From NCBI GenBank assembly GCA_018798825.1, contig CP076355.1, positions 62,001 through 126,000 of the forward strand: 64,000 nucleotides of DNA, in the 5' to 3' direction. This DNA comes from Ochrobactrum sp. BTU1 (GTDB taxonomy: Bacteria; Pseudomonadota; Alphaproteobacteria; Rhizobiales; Rhizobiaceae). The notes under the pieces were generated by a model. That model did not search any database, had not been told where the DNA came from, and saw only the letters and a list, made by a program, of their open reading frames with translations. This document shows positions 18,524 through 27,029 of the stretch, piece by piece. Both the position numbers and the translations under genes were made by a program. Each line of letters begins with the position of its first letter. Within the stretch, counting starts at the first letter, position 1.

Positions 18524-19714
18524 ATGTTAACATTAGCAGCAAAACGTCTCCGGTCTCTCCCCATCTTTCAACCGGATTGGTACGTAAAGCAAAACCCTGA
18601 TATTGTCGGCATAGATCCAGCCATTCATGTTGTTTACCACGGCGCCAAGGAAGGGCGTTGTATTTTCGATCCAATTAAAATTGCGACAAGCATTTCGGGC
18701 ATACCGGTAACAGAACCTATAAACGGCTTTGGCAAAAGGCTCGGATCGGTAGATGTATACGTCTCCTCCATTGGTAATATCTTCATGGATGAGATTGCCA
18801 GAGGGGTCTGTGATGCGATCAATTTATGTAATGTGAAGGTTAATCTCAAGAGCGAATTGGATGGAGATTATTTAAATCCGAAACCCAAAATTGTCGTTGC
18901 TCCGCACGAGTTTTTTCTATTAAACGCCGGCCGGGAATACTTCAATCCCACTTTCATGAAGAATTGTATCGCATACAATACTGAACAGCTACAGACCCAG
19001 TGGTTTTCCTCGGCTCTTCCAGAAATGCTGAGTTCAGCTGCAATTATAGATATATGCTATCAGAGCGCATCGATTTTTCGTTCGGCTAACATGCGGACGC
19101 TCCATTGGGAGCCGGCAATCAAACCAACCACTGTGGATCTTGCTTCTATTGAGGAACATCCTCTTCTCAAGGCGGTGCCAAACATCCACGACAAGGTAGA
19201 CTGGCAAGACCGCCCCATAGATCTATCGTTTTTTGGCGCGCAAAGCCCTCGGCGTGAAAAGGCTTTTGGTAGAATTGCACCGAGAATCGCTGGCCTTAAC
19301 TCGTTTATTTATTATAGACGCAGGTCTACCCCTTTGACCTCTGGGTTTGATAGGAGCTTAACTGAAGTAGCTGAAACAATTGCGCAAAAATCCAAGATAT
19401 ATCTCAACATACACCGAGATGTGATGCCATATTTTGAGTGGCATCGAATTGCTCGACAGGGCATCGGAAATGATTGTGTAGTCATCAGTGATCATTGCCT
19501 TGAGCATCCTCTCTACAAGCCTGGGATCCACTATATTCAGGTTAATGCTCGTCACGTTGGAGATGCGGTTGACTGGGTTCTAAACGACCACGATGGTCAG
19601 CGACGGGCTGCAACCATCCGTAGAGCCAATCGGACTTTGTTGAATAACAACAAGTTCGAGCATTCGAATGCTGAAACCCTTGTGGACTTCATCGCAGAGA
19701 ACACCGATGCTTAA
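18524..19714 (+). CDS. CgeB-like glycosyltransferase with N-terminal NPD repeat motif
   Basis: Probable glycosyltransferase of 396 residues. The N-terminus has FQPDWYVKQNPDIVGIDPAI...YHGAKEGR, a motif often found at the start of alphaproteobacterial polysaccharide enzymes. The central and C-terminal parts resemble CgeB/GT1-like enzymes: KIVVAPHEFFLL, IAYNTEQLQTQWF, DLSFFGAQSPRREKAF, IYLNIHRDVMPYFEWHRIARQGI and CVVISDHC near the end. The start at 18524 avoids overlap with the previous gene; no strong ribosome binding site is seen. It overlaps the next gene by eight bases (ATGCTTAA), so the pair is co-translated. Confidence 0.68.
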   Translation: MLTLAAKRLRSLPIFQPDWYVKQNPDIVGIDPAIHVVYHGAKEGRCIFDPIKIATSISGIPVTEPINGFGKRLGSVDVYVSSIGNIFMDEIARGVCDAINLCNVKVNLKSELDGDYLNPKPKIVVAPHEFFLLNAGREYFNPTFMKNCIAYNTEQLQTQWFSSALPEMLSSAAIIDICYQSASIFRSANMRTLHWEPAIKPTTVDLASIEEHPLLKAVPNIHDKVDWQDRPIDLSFFGAQSPRREKAFGRIAPRIAGLNSFIYYRRRSTPLTSGFDRSLTEVAETIAQKSKIYLNIHRDVMPYFEWHRIARQGIGNDCVVISDHCLEHPLYKPGIHYIQVNARHVGDAVDWVLNDHDGQRRAATIRRANRTLLNNNKFEHSNAETLVDFIAENTDA

Positions 19715-20477
19715 CCGAATTTATCGCTCAAAGTACAATGTGCAATTTGATCATGTTTCTCGCGCGTCAAATGACGACACCATTACCGTTGCAGTGAGTC
19801 TTTACAATTACGAGAGAGAGTTGGTGGATTGTCTGGAATCCATTAAAAATCAGACATACCCAAACCTTTCACTTATCATCGTCGACGATTGTTCTCAAAA
19901 GGACAATTCGCTTGAGCAGGCCGTTTCGTGGGTAAAATGCAACAGTGAAAAGTTTGTGAGAGCCACTGTTGTTCGTCACGAATTTAATCAGGGACTTGCA
20001 CAAGCCAGGAACACTGCATTTGCTGTCAGCGATAGCCGCGCGCTATTTATCATGGACGCGGACAACATGATCTATCCACGAGCAATAGAAGTTCTTGCGC
20101 CTTGGGTATTAGAGGAAGGATATGCAGCAGCCTACACTCAACTCGAGTTTTTCGGGGATGTGTCAGGACTTGGACACGCCGACTACTGGTCACCTGACTT
20201 TTTTCGAGAGAACAATTATGTTGATGCGATGGCACTCATCTCTAGCTCAGCCTGGCAGGCCGTGCGCGGTTATACCCATATGGAAGGTGGCTGGGAAGAC
20301 TATGACTTCTGGTGCAAGTTCGTGGATAACGGGCTAGAATCTATTTTTGTTCCTCAGATTCTTTGTCGCTACAGAGTACATGGAACTTCCATGTTGAGGA
20401 CCGATACGGTGAATAATCAGAATGACCTCATCGTAGAAATGCGAATGCGACATCCTTGGCTCACTGTGGGCAGTTGA
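19707..20477 (+). CDS. GT2 family glycosyltransferase
   Basis: Cytoplasmic GT-A-fold transferase of 256 residues. It shows TVAVSLYNYERELVDCLESI at the N-terminus, LSLIIVDDCSQKDNS, NQGLAQARNTAF and the metal-binding LFIMDADNMIYPRA, then GGWEDYDFWCKFVDNG, which is the conserved ED acceptor-site motif of the family. It ends after RYRVHGTSMLR. The ATG at 19707 overlaps the preceding stop codon and has AGAGA a few bases upstream; the frame is open 13 codons further. It is likely one step of repeat-unit assembly together with the preceding CgeB-like enzyme. Confidence 0.85.
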   Translation: MLNRIYRSKYNVQFDHVSRASNDDTITVAVSLYNYERELVDCLESIKNQTYPNLSLIIVDDCSQKDNSLEQAVSWVKCNSEKFVRATVVRHEFNQGLAQARNTAFAVSDSRALFIMDADNMIYPRAIEVLAPWVLEEGYAAAYTQLEFFGDVSGLGHADYWSPDFFRENNYVDAMALISSSAWQAVRGYTHMEGGWEDYDFWCKFVDNGLESIFVPQILCRYRVHGTSMLRTDTVNNQNDLIVEMRMRHPWLTVGS

Positions 20478-21787
20478 ACGATGTTATGGGAGTGATCTGC
20501 CTCCGGCTGGGGGGATGTGTTATAAGTATTACAGCGTTAGTTCGGGCATGTGGCGCTGAGCTGGCTGTGCCCATTGGCCGGAGGAAAGAAGCTGCTCCTC
20601 GTGTGGCCCTACGGAATAACTCAGTCACCATGGGAATCCCTTATTTTTAATGGGCCCATGGTGTAGACGCTGATGGTCAGGCTGTCCTGAAACGGCGCGT
20701 GATGCGCAATCAACTGCTGCAGGTCACCGAGGCTATGCCACTTTGCCTGATCGGGATCGAAGCTTGCACCGGTGCCTTTCACCGGTAGCTGCTTTTGCGG
20801 CTCAAGGGCATACTGTGAAGAAAATAGCACCGCAGTATGTGAAGCCGTTTTAAAGGACCAGAAGAATGACGGCAACAATTCTCAGGCACTATGTATTGCC
20901 GTTCAACAGCCACATATGCGTTTCCTGCCGAAGAAATAGATCATCCAGCAGGACATTCAGGGCCTCCACAGGGCTCGGCAGAGGTTGGTCAATCATCGTG
21001 TCGCCCTAATCTCTCAGATGCGGGCCGTGCTTCAGCACACTGGTGAATAACGAGCCAATCCTTGAGAGGATGCGAATTGCAGGTTGAAGGTTGAAATGGA
21101 ATGAACGGTCGAACCAGCACATACGGAACCTGTATTCTATAATGGCCGACAAGGTCTTCCATTTGTTGAGGCGTATGCGCGCGGATACCCCATTTGGACG
21201 CTTCGAAAATGATGACGCCGTATAGATGTTTGCAATCGACTCGCGTCAGACCGCTTCACCATCAAGCTTGCAAAGGGGAGCAGCCCATAGATGTAAAATG
21301 AAGTATTGCTCATTCCATGTTCGCGGAATCGCAAGAATTCGCGATTCGCTAAATCTGCTCTTCTTCATCAAAGAACTCCTCGATCAAAATGCCGAGAAAA
21401 GTTTATTTTCGAACCATGTTGATTGCGGGGGCTATTAACAGATGTCCGCGCGGGTAACATAGTCTGTTTTTCCAGGCAAAGCTGGCGCTCGCTGCGACCA
21501 GACGCGTGTGTAACTACCCCAGCAATTCGACGTACATGCCATTCAGACTAAACACTGGAAGGGCAACTCCTGGATTCCAGCTTTGCAAGCTAAGCTGGAA
21601 GCGGGAGTGATCGATTCGAAAATCGCCTCTTTAATACTACCATCCCGATGAGTAGGGGTCGGATTCATTCTGAAGCAAATACTCAGGGGAAGATCAAATA
21701 CTGGTCCTTGTTACGCATGTTATTTCTAGTTGACGTCAGGTGGCAGGCATATTATCGCGATTTGGAATGAGTGTATACTGACGAATA
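20478..21787. other. Gene-poor 1.3-kb stretch with unidentified degenerate coding remains
   Basis: No intact gene. On the bottom strand, protein-like but interrupted frames occur: around 20878-20640 a frame with DPDQAKWHSLGDLQQLIAHH and ISVYTMGPLKIRD; around 20990-20890 EALNVLLDDLFLRQETHMW; around 21240-21060 GVIIFEASKWGIRAHTPQQM then EDLVGHYRIQVPYVLVRP. They share one strand and order, so they may be pieces of one or two decayed genes. I cannot assign a family. Confidence 0.4.
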
Positions 21788-22624
21788 CTAGAATAGCTTG
21801 ATTCCGTGGGTTCTATAAAAGGTAATAGCCGACCGGATAAAGACCTTAATGTGCCAAAATCCCTTCTTCGAGGCATTTCCGCCTGAGTGGATTACTTTGA
21901 CACTGGGAACATAAGCTGTGTCGGCCAATTTACCAGATCTTAAAGAAAGATCAAAATCCTCAAAGTATAAAAAGAAATCATCATTGAAACCGTGTAAATC
22001 TATAAGTATTCTTGTTCTGAACATCATAAAACATCCGCTTACAATTGGCGAATTCCAGTAAATTTCGTCTTGGGTTTGAGTTTGCATTTCATAACGGGCC
22101 AGACGCGAAGAAAAAAGCGTGCGTATTCTAGCAGGTGCAAATCCCCTGAGTATTAAATCAAATACAGCCGGATAACGCTTGCAAAGATACTGTCTTTTTC
22201 CATCTGGCCAAGATGCATGGGGGCTTAATAAACCACAATTGTCGTTACTCTTCATAAATGCAAGGGCATTTACTAGAGCATCAGGAGCGAGTTGGATGTC
22301 CGGATTGAGTATAAGATGGAATTCGCCCATCTCTTTGTTAACAAGATTGTGTGCCCTCCCGAAACCAATATTGCCTTGCCCGTAGATCAGTTTGATTGGA
22401 AAATCTTCAAAATTGTGCTTGAGGAATGAGCTAACCTCATCGCTAGCGGAATTGTCAATGATGGTGACCGAAAATGATCCAATCGAGAATCCGTTCAATG
22501 CGACCTTCAGACTATTCAGGGTGTTCTCGAGTTCAATAAAATTCGGATTGTACGTAACAATTGAAATTGTCAGCAATGGCTGCTTATTGGTTTGTTGATC
22601 CGCGGTTGAAACAGTACTAGTCAT
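21788..22624 (-). CDS. WbbL-like GT2 rhamnosyltransferase
   Basis: GT2 glycosyltransferase of 278 residues, of the WbbL/RfbF branch that often transfers rhamnose. Motifs are LLTISIVTYNPNFIELENTL, VTIIDNSASDEV, GQGNIGFGRAHN, the metal-binding LILNPDIQLAPDAL, then SGCFMMFRTRILIDLHGFND and FLYFEDFDLSLRSGKLADTA. It ends in a short SAITFYRTHGIKLF segment. It is divergent from the rfbACBD operon by about 190 bp, which supports use of dTDP-rhamnose as donor (inference from family and neighbourhood). The start codon ATG at 22624 is followed by a short Ser/Thr/Gln-rich leader. Confidence 0.82.
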   Translation of the reverse strand: MTSTVSTADQQTNKQPLLTISIVTYNPNFIELENTLNSLKVALNGFSIGSFSVTIIDNSASDEVSSFLKHNFEDFPIKLIYGQGNIGFGRAHNLVNKEMGEFHLILNPDIQLAPDALVNALAFMKSNDNCGLLSPHASWPDGKRQYLCKRYPAVFDLILRGFAPARIRTLFSSRLARYEMQTQTQDEIYWNSPIVSGCFMMFRTRILIDLHGFNDDFFLYFEDFDLSLRSGKLADTAYVPSVKVIHSGGNASKKGFWHIKVFIRSAITFYRTHGIKLF

Positions 22625-22818
22625 TATTGAATGCTCAGTTCACTGGGTAGGGTTAGGTGGGAAATTTATCCCTGTGTTTTTGATGGGTCTGTACGCTGAG
22701 TAATTTAGTTATATCTCTGCGTTTATGCAGGTGTTGTCAAAACGAAGCCATCATGTTGGTCAATGATGTATCTACATGAAGGAAGCGAGGGATGTAAGAT
22801 GTTAGAAAGTGAATTCGT

Positions 22819-23700
22819 ATGAAGGGAATTATTCTCGCCGGTGGTAGTGGTACGAGATTGTATCCGCTGACAATTGCGGTTTCTAAGCAGATATTACCAA
22901 TCTATGACAAACCTATGATCTATTACCCGCTCAGTGTTCTCATGCTGGCAGGAATTAGAGACATTCTGATTATCTCCACTCCACATGACCTGCCACTTTT
23001 TCAAAAGCTGCTTGGCGATGGAAGCGAATTCGGTATCAATTTTTCTTATGCTGAACAGGCACATCCTAACGGATTGGCTGAAGCGTTCATCATTGGTCGA
23101 GAATTCATCGGCGATGACAGTGTTGCTATGATCCTTGGTGACAATATCTACTTCGGAGATGGACTTTCAGAGCTATCGAAGCTTTCGTCGACTCCGATGA
23201 AAGGCGGTAGGGTTTTTGCTTATCGCGTGGATGATCCGCAGCGCTACGGTGTTGTTGAATTTGACAGTAAGACAGGTCAAGCAATCTCTATTGAGGAAAA
23301 GCCTGAGAAGCCAAAGTCGCACTGGGCCGTTACAGGTTTATATTTCTACGACAATCAGGTCGTCGACATTGCCCGGTCGATTAAACCCTCTGCTCGAGGT
23401 GAGTTAGAGATCACAACCGTCAATAATGTCTACCTGGAACGCGGTGAATTAAACGTTCAGCGGTTCGGACGTGGTTACGCTTGGTTGGATACAGGAACGC
23501 ATGACAGTCTCCATGAGGCGTCTTCCTTCGTTCAAACCATCGAAAAGCGACAGGGTATTAAGATAGCTTGTCCCGAAGAAATCGGTTTGGATAAAGGCTG
23601 GCTCAACAGTGAAGCGGTCTTGGAGCGAGCGGCCAAGCTTGGCAAAACTGAATATGCGGCTTATCTGCGTCGGCGTGTTGATGAACTAGGAAAAGATTGA
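22819..23700 (+). CDS. rfbA: Glucose-1-phosphate thymidylyltransferase
   Basis: First enzyme of dTDP-L-rhamnose synthesis: glucose-1-phosphate + dTTP to dTDP-glucose + PPi, in the cytosol. The 293 residues match RfbA/RmlA. It has the pyrophosphorylase loop [49 protein letters not shown] (metal-binding Asp), [17 protein letters not shown] and [12 protein letters not shown]. Family enzymes are feedback-inhibited by dTDP-rhamnose. It opens a four-gene operon; its TGA overlaps the next ATG (TGATG). Confidence 0.97.
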   Translation: MKGIILAGGSGTRLYPLTIAVSKQILPIYDKPMIYYPLSVLMLAGIRDILIISTPHDLPLFQKLLGDGSEFGINFSYAEQAHPNGLAEAFIIGREFIGDDSVAMILGDNIYFGDGLSELSKLSSTPMKGGRVFAYRVDDPQRYGVVEFDSKTGQAISIEEKPEKPKSHWAVTGLYFYDNQVVDIARSIKPSARGELEITTVNNVYLERGELNVQRFGRGYAWLDTGTHDSLHEASSFVQTIEKRQGIKIACPEEIGLDKGWLNSEAVLERAAKLGKTEYAAYLRRRVDELGKD

Positions 23701-24251
23701 TGGAAGTCCGCCCTTTAGACCTAGACGGTGTTTTTGAGATTGTCCCACGAAAGTTCGGAGATGATCGAGGATTCTTTTCAGAGACCTACAAGGTTTCAGC
23801 GCTGGCAGAGGCTGGTATTAATCTCAACTTCGTACAGGACAATCATTCGTTTTCAGCTGCGAAATCGGTGGTCAGAGGCCTGCATTATCAGCTTCCGCCG
23901 TTCGCACAGGATAAACTCGTCCGTGTCGTTCGTGGCGCAATCCTCGATGTGGCCGTCGATATCCGTAAAAGCTCACCTACTTTTGGAAAATGGGTTGCAT
24001 TGGAGGTCTCGGCTGAAAAATGGAACCAGATTTTGGTGCCGAAAGGTTTCGCCCATGGTTTCATGACGCTCGTTGAGAACACTGAAGTTATTTATAAGGT
24101 GACTGATTATTATTCTCCCGAGCATGACCGCTCGATCAGATTTGATGACCCGGCTATTGGCATCGAGTGGCCACTTCCGACATCTAGCGTTCAGCTCTCC
24201 GATAAAGATCAAAAGGCGCCGCTTCTTGCCGATGCCGAAATATTTGCTTGA
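23700..24251 (+). CDS. rfbC: dTDP-4-dehydrorhamnose 3,5-epimerase
   Basis: Third step of dTDP-L-rhamnose synthesis, epimerising C3 and C5 of dTDP-4-keto-6-deoxyglucose. This 183-residue cupin matches RmlC, with RKFGDDRGFFSETY, VQDNHSFSAAKSVVRGLHYQ (catalytic His in RGLHYQ), DVAVDIRKSSPTFGKWV and PKGFAHGFMTL, and YKVTDYYSPEHDRSIRFDDP carrying the family tyrosine. The ATG at 23700 overlaps the rfbA stop by one base; the TTG three bases earlier is unlikely to be used. The order A-C-B-D differs from the enterobacterial BDAC. Confidence 0.96.
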   Translation: MEVRPLDLDGVFEIVPRKFGDDRGFFSETYKVSALAEAGINLNFVQDNHSFSAAKSVVRGLHYQLPPFAQDKLVRVVRGAILDVAVDIRKSSPTFGKWVALEVSAEKWNQILVPKGFAHGFMTLVENTEVIYKVTDYYSPEHDRSIRFDDPAIGIEWPLPTSSVQLSDKDQKAPLLADAEIFA

Positions 24252-24260
24252 GGAAACGAT

Positions 24261-25337
24261 ATGAATATTCTCGTTACGGGCGGCGCTGGCTTCATTGGTT
24301 CGGCAGTGTGCCGGCATCTAGCGTCCGATCCTAAGATTAATGTCGTTAATTTCGATAAACTGACTTATGCGGGCAATCTCGCCTCGTTGCGTCAGATTGA
24401 AAATCATCCTAATTACAGCTTCCTTCAGGCTGACATCTGTGATGATACAAGTGTTTTAGAAGCCTTGCGGGCCAATGAAATCGATGTGGTCATGCATTTG
24501 GCTGCAGAAAGCCATGTTGATCGTTCCATTGATGGGCCAGGTGCGTTCATTGAAACAAATGTTGTCGGTACGTTCCGTCTTTTAAACGCAGCATTGGCTT
24601 ACTGGCGCGAACTGCCAGAGCCACGCAAATCTGCGTTTCGGTTTCATCACATTTCGACAGATGAAGTGTTTGGCGATTTGCCGTTTGATAGCGGCATTTT
24701 CACTGAAGAAACGCCTTATAAGCCTTCTTCGCCATACTCTGCGTCTAAAGCAGCATCAGATCATCTTGTTCGCGCATGGCATGAGACTTATGGACTGCCG
24801 GTAGTGCTCACCAACTGTTCGAACAATTATGGACCGTTTCACTTCCCGGAAAAACTGATTCCGCTGGTCATTCTCAATGCACTAAACGAGAAGCCTCTGC
24901 CAGTTTACGGCGCAGGTGCGAATGTGCGTGATTGGCTTTATGTCGAAGATCATGCCCGCGCTCTGGCATTAGTTGCGACCACAGGAAAATTGGGTGAAAG
25001 TTACAATATCGGAGGTCGTGCGGAGCGCACGAACCTAAACGTCGTGGAAACGATCTGCGCTATTCTTGACAAGAAGCGTCCGCGCGCCAATGGCAACAGC
25101 TATGCTGATCTGATAACTTTTGTAACAGATCGTCCTGGTCACGATCGTCGCTATGCGATTGATGCGTCGAAGATTGAGCGTGATTTAGGCTGGAAGCCAC
25201 AGGAGACCTTCGAGACAGGTCTCGAAAAAACTATTCAATGGTATCTTGATAATGCCTGGTGGTGGCAGCCGATCCGCAGCGGTACTTATACTGGCGAGCG
25301 CCTTGGCAGCACGTCAGCTAATGAGGCCACGGCATGA
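24261..25337 (+). CDS. rfbB: dTDP-glucose 4,6-dehydratase
   Basis: Second step of the rhamnose pathway, an NAD-dependent dehydratase of the extended SDR family. The 358 residues show the Rossmann start [43 protein letters not shown], the active-site STDEVFGDL (Thr-Asp-Glu), [15 protein letters not shown] (YxxxK) and [17 protein letters not shown], then [19 protein letters not shown] sequence and the [11 protein letters not shown] segment. A GAGG precedes the ATG. It overlaps rfbD by four bases (ATGA). Confidence 0.97.
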   Translation: MNILVTGGAGFIGSAVCRHLASDPKINVVNFDKLTYAGNLASLRQIENHPNYSFLQADICDDTSVLEALRANEIDVVMHLAAESHVDRSIDGPGAFIETNVVGTFRLLNAALAYWRELPEPRKSAFRFHHISTDEVFGDLPFDSGIFTEETPYKPSSPYSASKAASDHLVRAWHETYGLPVVLTNCSNNYGPFHFPEKLIPLVILNALNEKPLPVYGAGANVRDWLYVEDHARALALVATTGKLGESYNIGGRAERTNLNVVETICAILDKKRPRANGNSYADLITFVTDRPGHDRRYAIDASKIERDLGWKPQETFETGLEKTIQWYLDNAWWWQPIRSGTYTGERLGSTSANEATA

Positions 25338-26212
25338 AAATCGTAATAACCGGGCGGGAGGGGCAGGTGGTCCAGAGCCTGCTCGAAAAGGCATCGCAAT
25401 ACCCTGGTCTCCAGGTGACTGCGCTCGGCCGTCCGGAGCTTGATCTGACAAAGCCGGACGCAGTACGCGATGCCATTGAGGCGATCAAGCCGGACTTTGT
25501 TGTCTCGGCCGCCGCTTATACAGCAGTGGATATGGCTGAAGACGAGCCAGAACTTGCCTTTGCAGTGAATGCCGCCGGGGCTGAAGCAGTCGCCGAGGCG
25601 GCTAAGACTTGTGGCGTTCCCGTCATCCATCTGTCGACCGATTATGTTTTTGCGGGGGACTCGAGTGAACCGTATGTAGAAACCGATATAACAGGACCTC
25701 GCAGCGCATATGGAAGTTCCAAGCTTGAAGGGGAGCGCTTGGTTGGATTAGCCAATCCAAAGCACATAATCTTGCGCACTGCGTGGGTCTATAGCCCCTT
25801 TGGCAAGAATTTCGTCAAAACGATGCTCAAACTGGCTGAGACACGCGACGCTCTCTCTGTGGTCTCTGATCAGTGGGGGAATCCAACTAGTGCGCTTGAT
25901 ATCGCCGACGCGATCATCACGGTGGCACAGCATCTGTCGGTAACGCCTGATTTTGCGTCGTACGGTGTGTATCACCTGGTCGGTACCGGTGACACCAATT
26001 GGAGTGACTTTGCACGCGCCGTTTTCACTGAAAGTGGAAAACGCGGCGGACCGACGGCTACAGTTGCAGACATTGCCACGGCTGATTACCCGACCAAGGC
26101 CGTTCGTCCAGCCAATTCGCGTCTTTCGACAACAAAATTCCAAGAGACCTTCCACTGGACAGTGCCTCATTGGCAATCGTCACTAAGGGACGTCGTCGCC
26201 AGGCTTGGCTAG
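25334..26212 (+). CDS. rfbD: dTDP-4-dehydrorhamnose reductase
   Basis: Last step: NAD(P)H-dependent reduction of dTDP-4-dehydrorhamnose to dTDP-L-rhamnose. It is an SDR protein of 292 residues, the family length, with [11 protein letters not shown] (nucleotide loop), [42 protein letters not shown] (YxxxK), [19 protein letters not shown] and the C-terminal [12 protein letters not shown] motif. A hairpin at 26234-26266 follows the stop codon and probably ends the operon transcript. Confidence 0.96.
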   Translation: MKIVITGREGQVVQSLLEKASQYPGLQVTALGRPELDLTKPDAVRDAIEAIKPDFVVSAAAYTAVDMAEDEPELAFAVNAAGAEAVAEAAKTCGVPVIHLSTDYVFAGDSSEPYVETDITGPRSAYGSSKLEGERLVGLANPKHIILRTAWVYSPFGKNFVKTMLKLAETRDALSVVSDQWGNPTSALDIADAIITVAQHLSVTPDFASYGVYHLVGTGDTNWSDFARAVFTESGKRGGPTATVADIATADYPTKAVRPANSRLSTTKFQETFHWTVPHWQSSLRDVVARLG

Positions 26213-26233
26213 AAATTGCAATGGAAAATCAAT

Positions 26234-26266
26234 AACGTGGCATGCTTCAATGAGTGTTGCCACGTT
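26234..26266 (+). terminator. Hairpin after the rfb operon
   Basis: Perfect nine-pair stem AACGTGGCA (26234-26242) with TGCCACGTT (26258-26266), 22 bp after the rfbD stop. The T-rich tail is poor (CCTATTTG), so termination may be weak or the hairpin may stabilise the 3' end. Confidence 0.5.
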
Positions 26267-26456
26267 CCTATTTGAATTGTGCGCACTACCCACGTTTGCT
26301 TTTTTAACTGAACTTTGTAGCGACGTGTGAAAAGTCTACCCAATTTCATTGTCAGAACTGGCACGGTTTTCGTGCCCTCCAATATTCCCAAAATCAGTTG
26401 TAGAGCCAGCTTTCGTTATGTAGCTTGGCCAAGGTATTAAATTTTCGAAATTGAAG

Positions 26457-27029
26457 ATGTTCGCAGCGGGGTGGCGGAACGTGATAACTCTTGGGGGATC
26501 GCAATGTGATGATGATCTTTTTCCGGCAAACCGGCTTGTTCAGGCGGATATCGCACTAGTATTCGGGATGAACTCTCCAGAGCGACCCGCAAATCATGCC
26601 ATCAATCTGTGGCATCAAGGCTTTGTACGCCGGTTACTTTTCACGGGCGGCTTCAATACTCAGCTAGGTGCTATCGAGGCTGAAGTCATGGCTGACTTGG
26701 CTCGCGAGGCTGGCATTCCCGATAAGGCAATTTTGGTTGAGAGCCGCGCCCGTCATACTGATCAGAATGCCGAATTTTCAGCGCAACTTTTACGCCAAGA
26801 AACCCCGCCACCCCGATTGCTGCTCGTCACCGTGCACTTTCATCTTCGACGCGCGCGCCTTGCGGTAGCGCGCTGGCACGGCCCGAGGGCGACCAGCGGT
26901 TGGAGCTGCTATGATAGCCGTCACTATACTGCAGAGAATTGGCGCCAATCTAACCGCGCACGGTCGGATGTGGCAAATGAAGCCGCCAAAATCCAACGGT
27001 ATTATCTGGTCCCGGAGCAGCAGCTGTGA
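26457..27029 (+). CDS. DUF218 (YdcF/SanA-like) family protein
   Basis: Soluble-looking protein of 190 residues with the DUF218 fold of YdcF, SanA and ElyC, proteins linked to envelope polysaccharide precursor use. Seen: ADIALVFGMNSPERPANHAINLWHQG, LLFTGGFNTQLGAIEAEVMA, ILVESRARHTDQNAEFSAQLL (the conserved ExxSxxTxxN-like region) and LLLVTVHFHLRRARLAV. Unlike SanA or ElyC there is no N-terminal membrane anchor, so it would be cytoplasmic. The ATG at 26457 is preferred to the TTG six bases earlier. Its stop overlaps the GTG of the NRPS-like gene by four bases, so the two form a translationally coupled pair. Function here unknown; it may act on the product of its partner. Confidence 0.7.
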   Translation: MFAAGWRNVITLGGSQCDDDLFPANRLVQADIALVFGMNSPERPANHAINLWHQGFVRRLLFTGGFNTQLGAIEAEVMADLAREAGIPDKAILVESRARHTDQNAEFSAQLLRQETPPPRLLLVTVHFHLRRARLAVARWHGPRATSGWSCYDSRHYTAENWRQSNRARSDVANEAAKIQRYYLVPEQQL

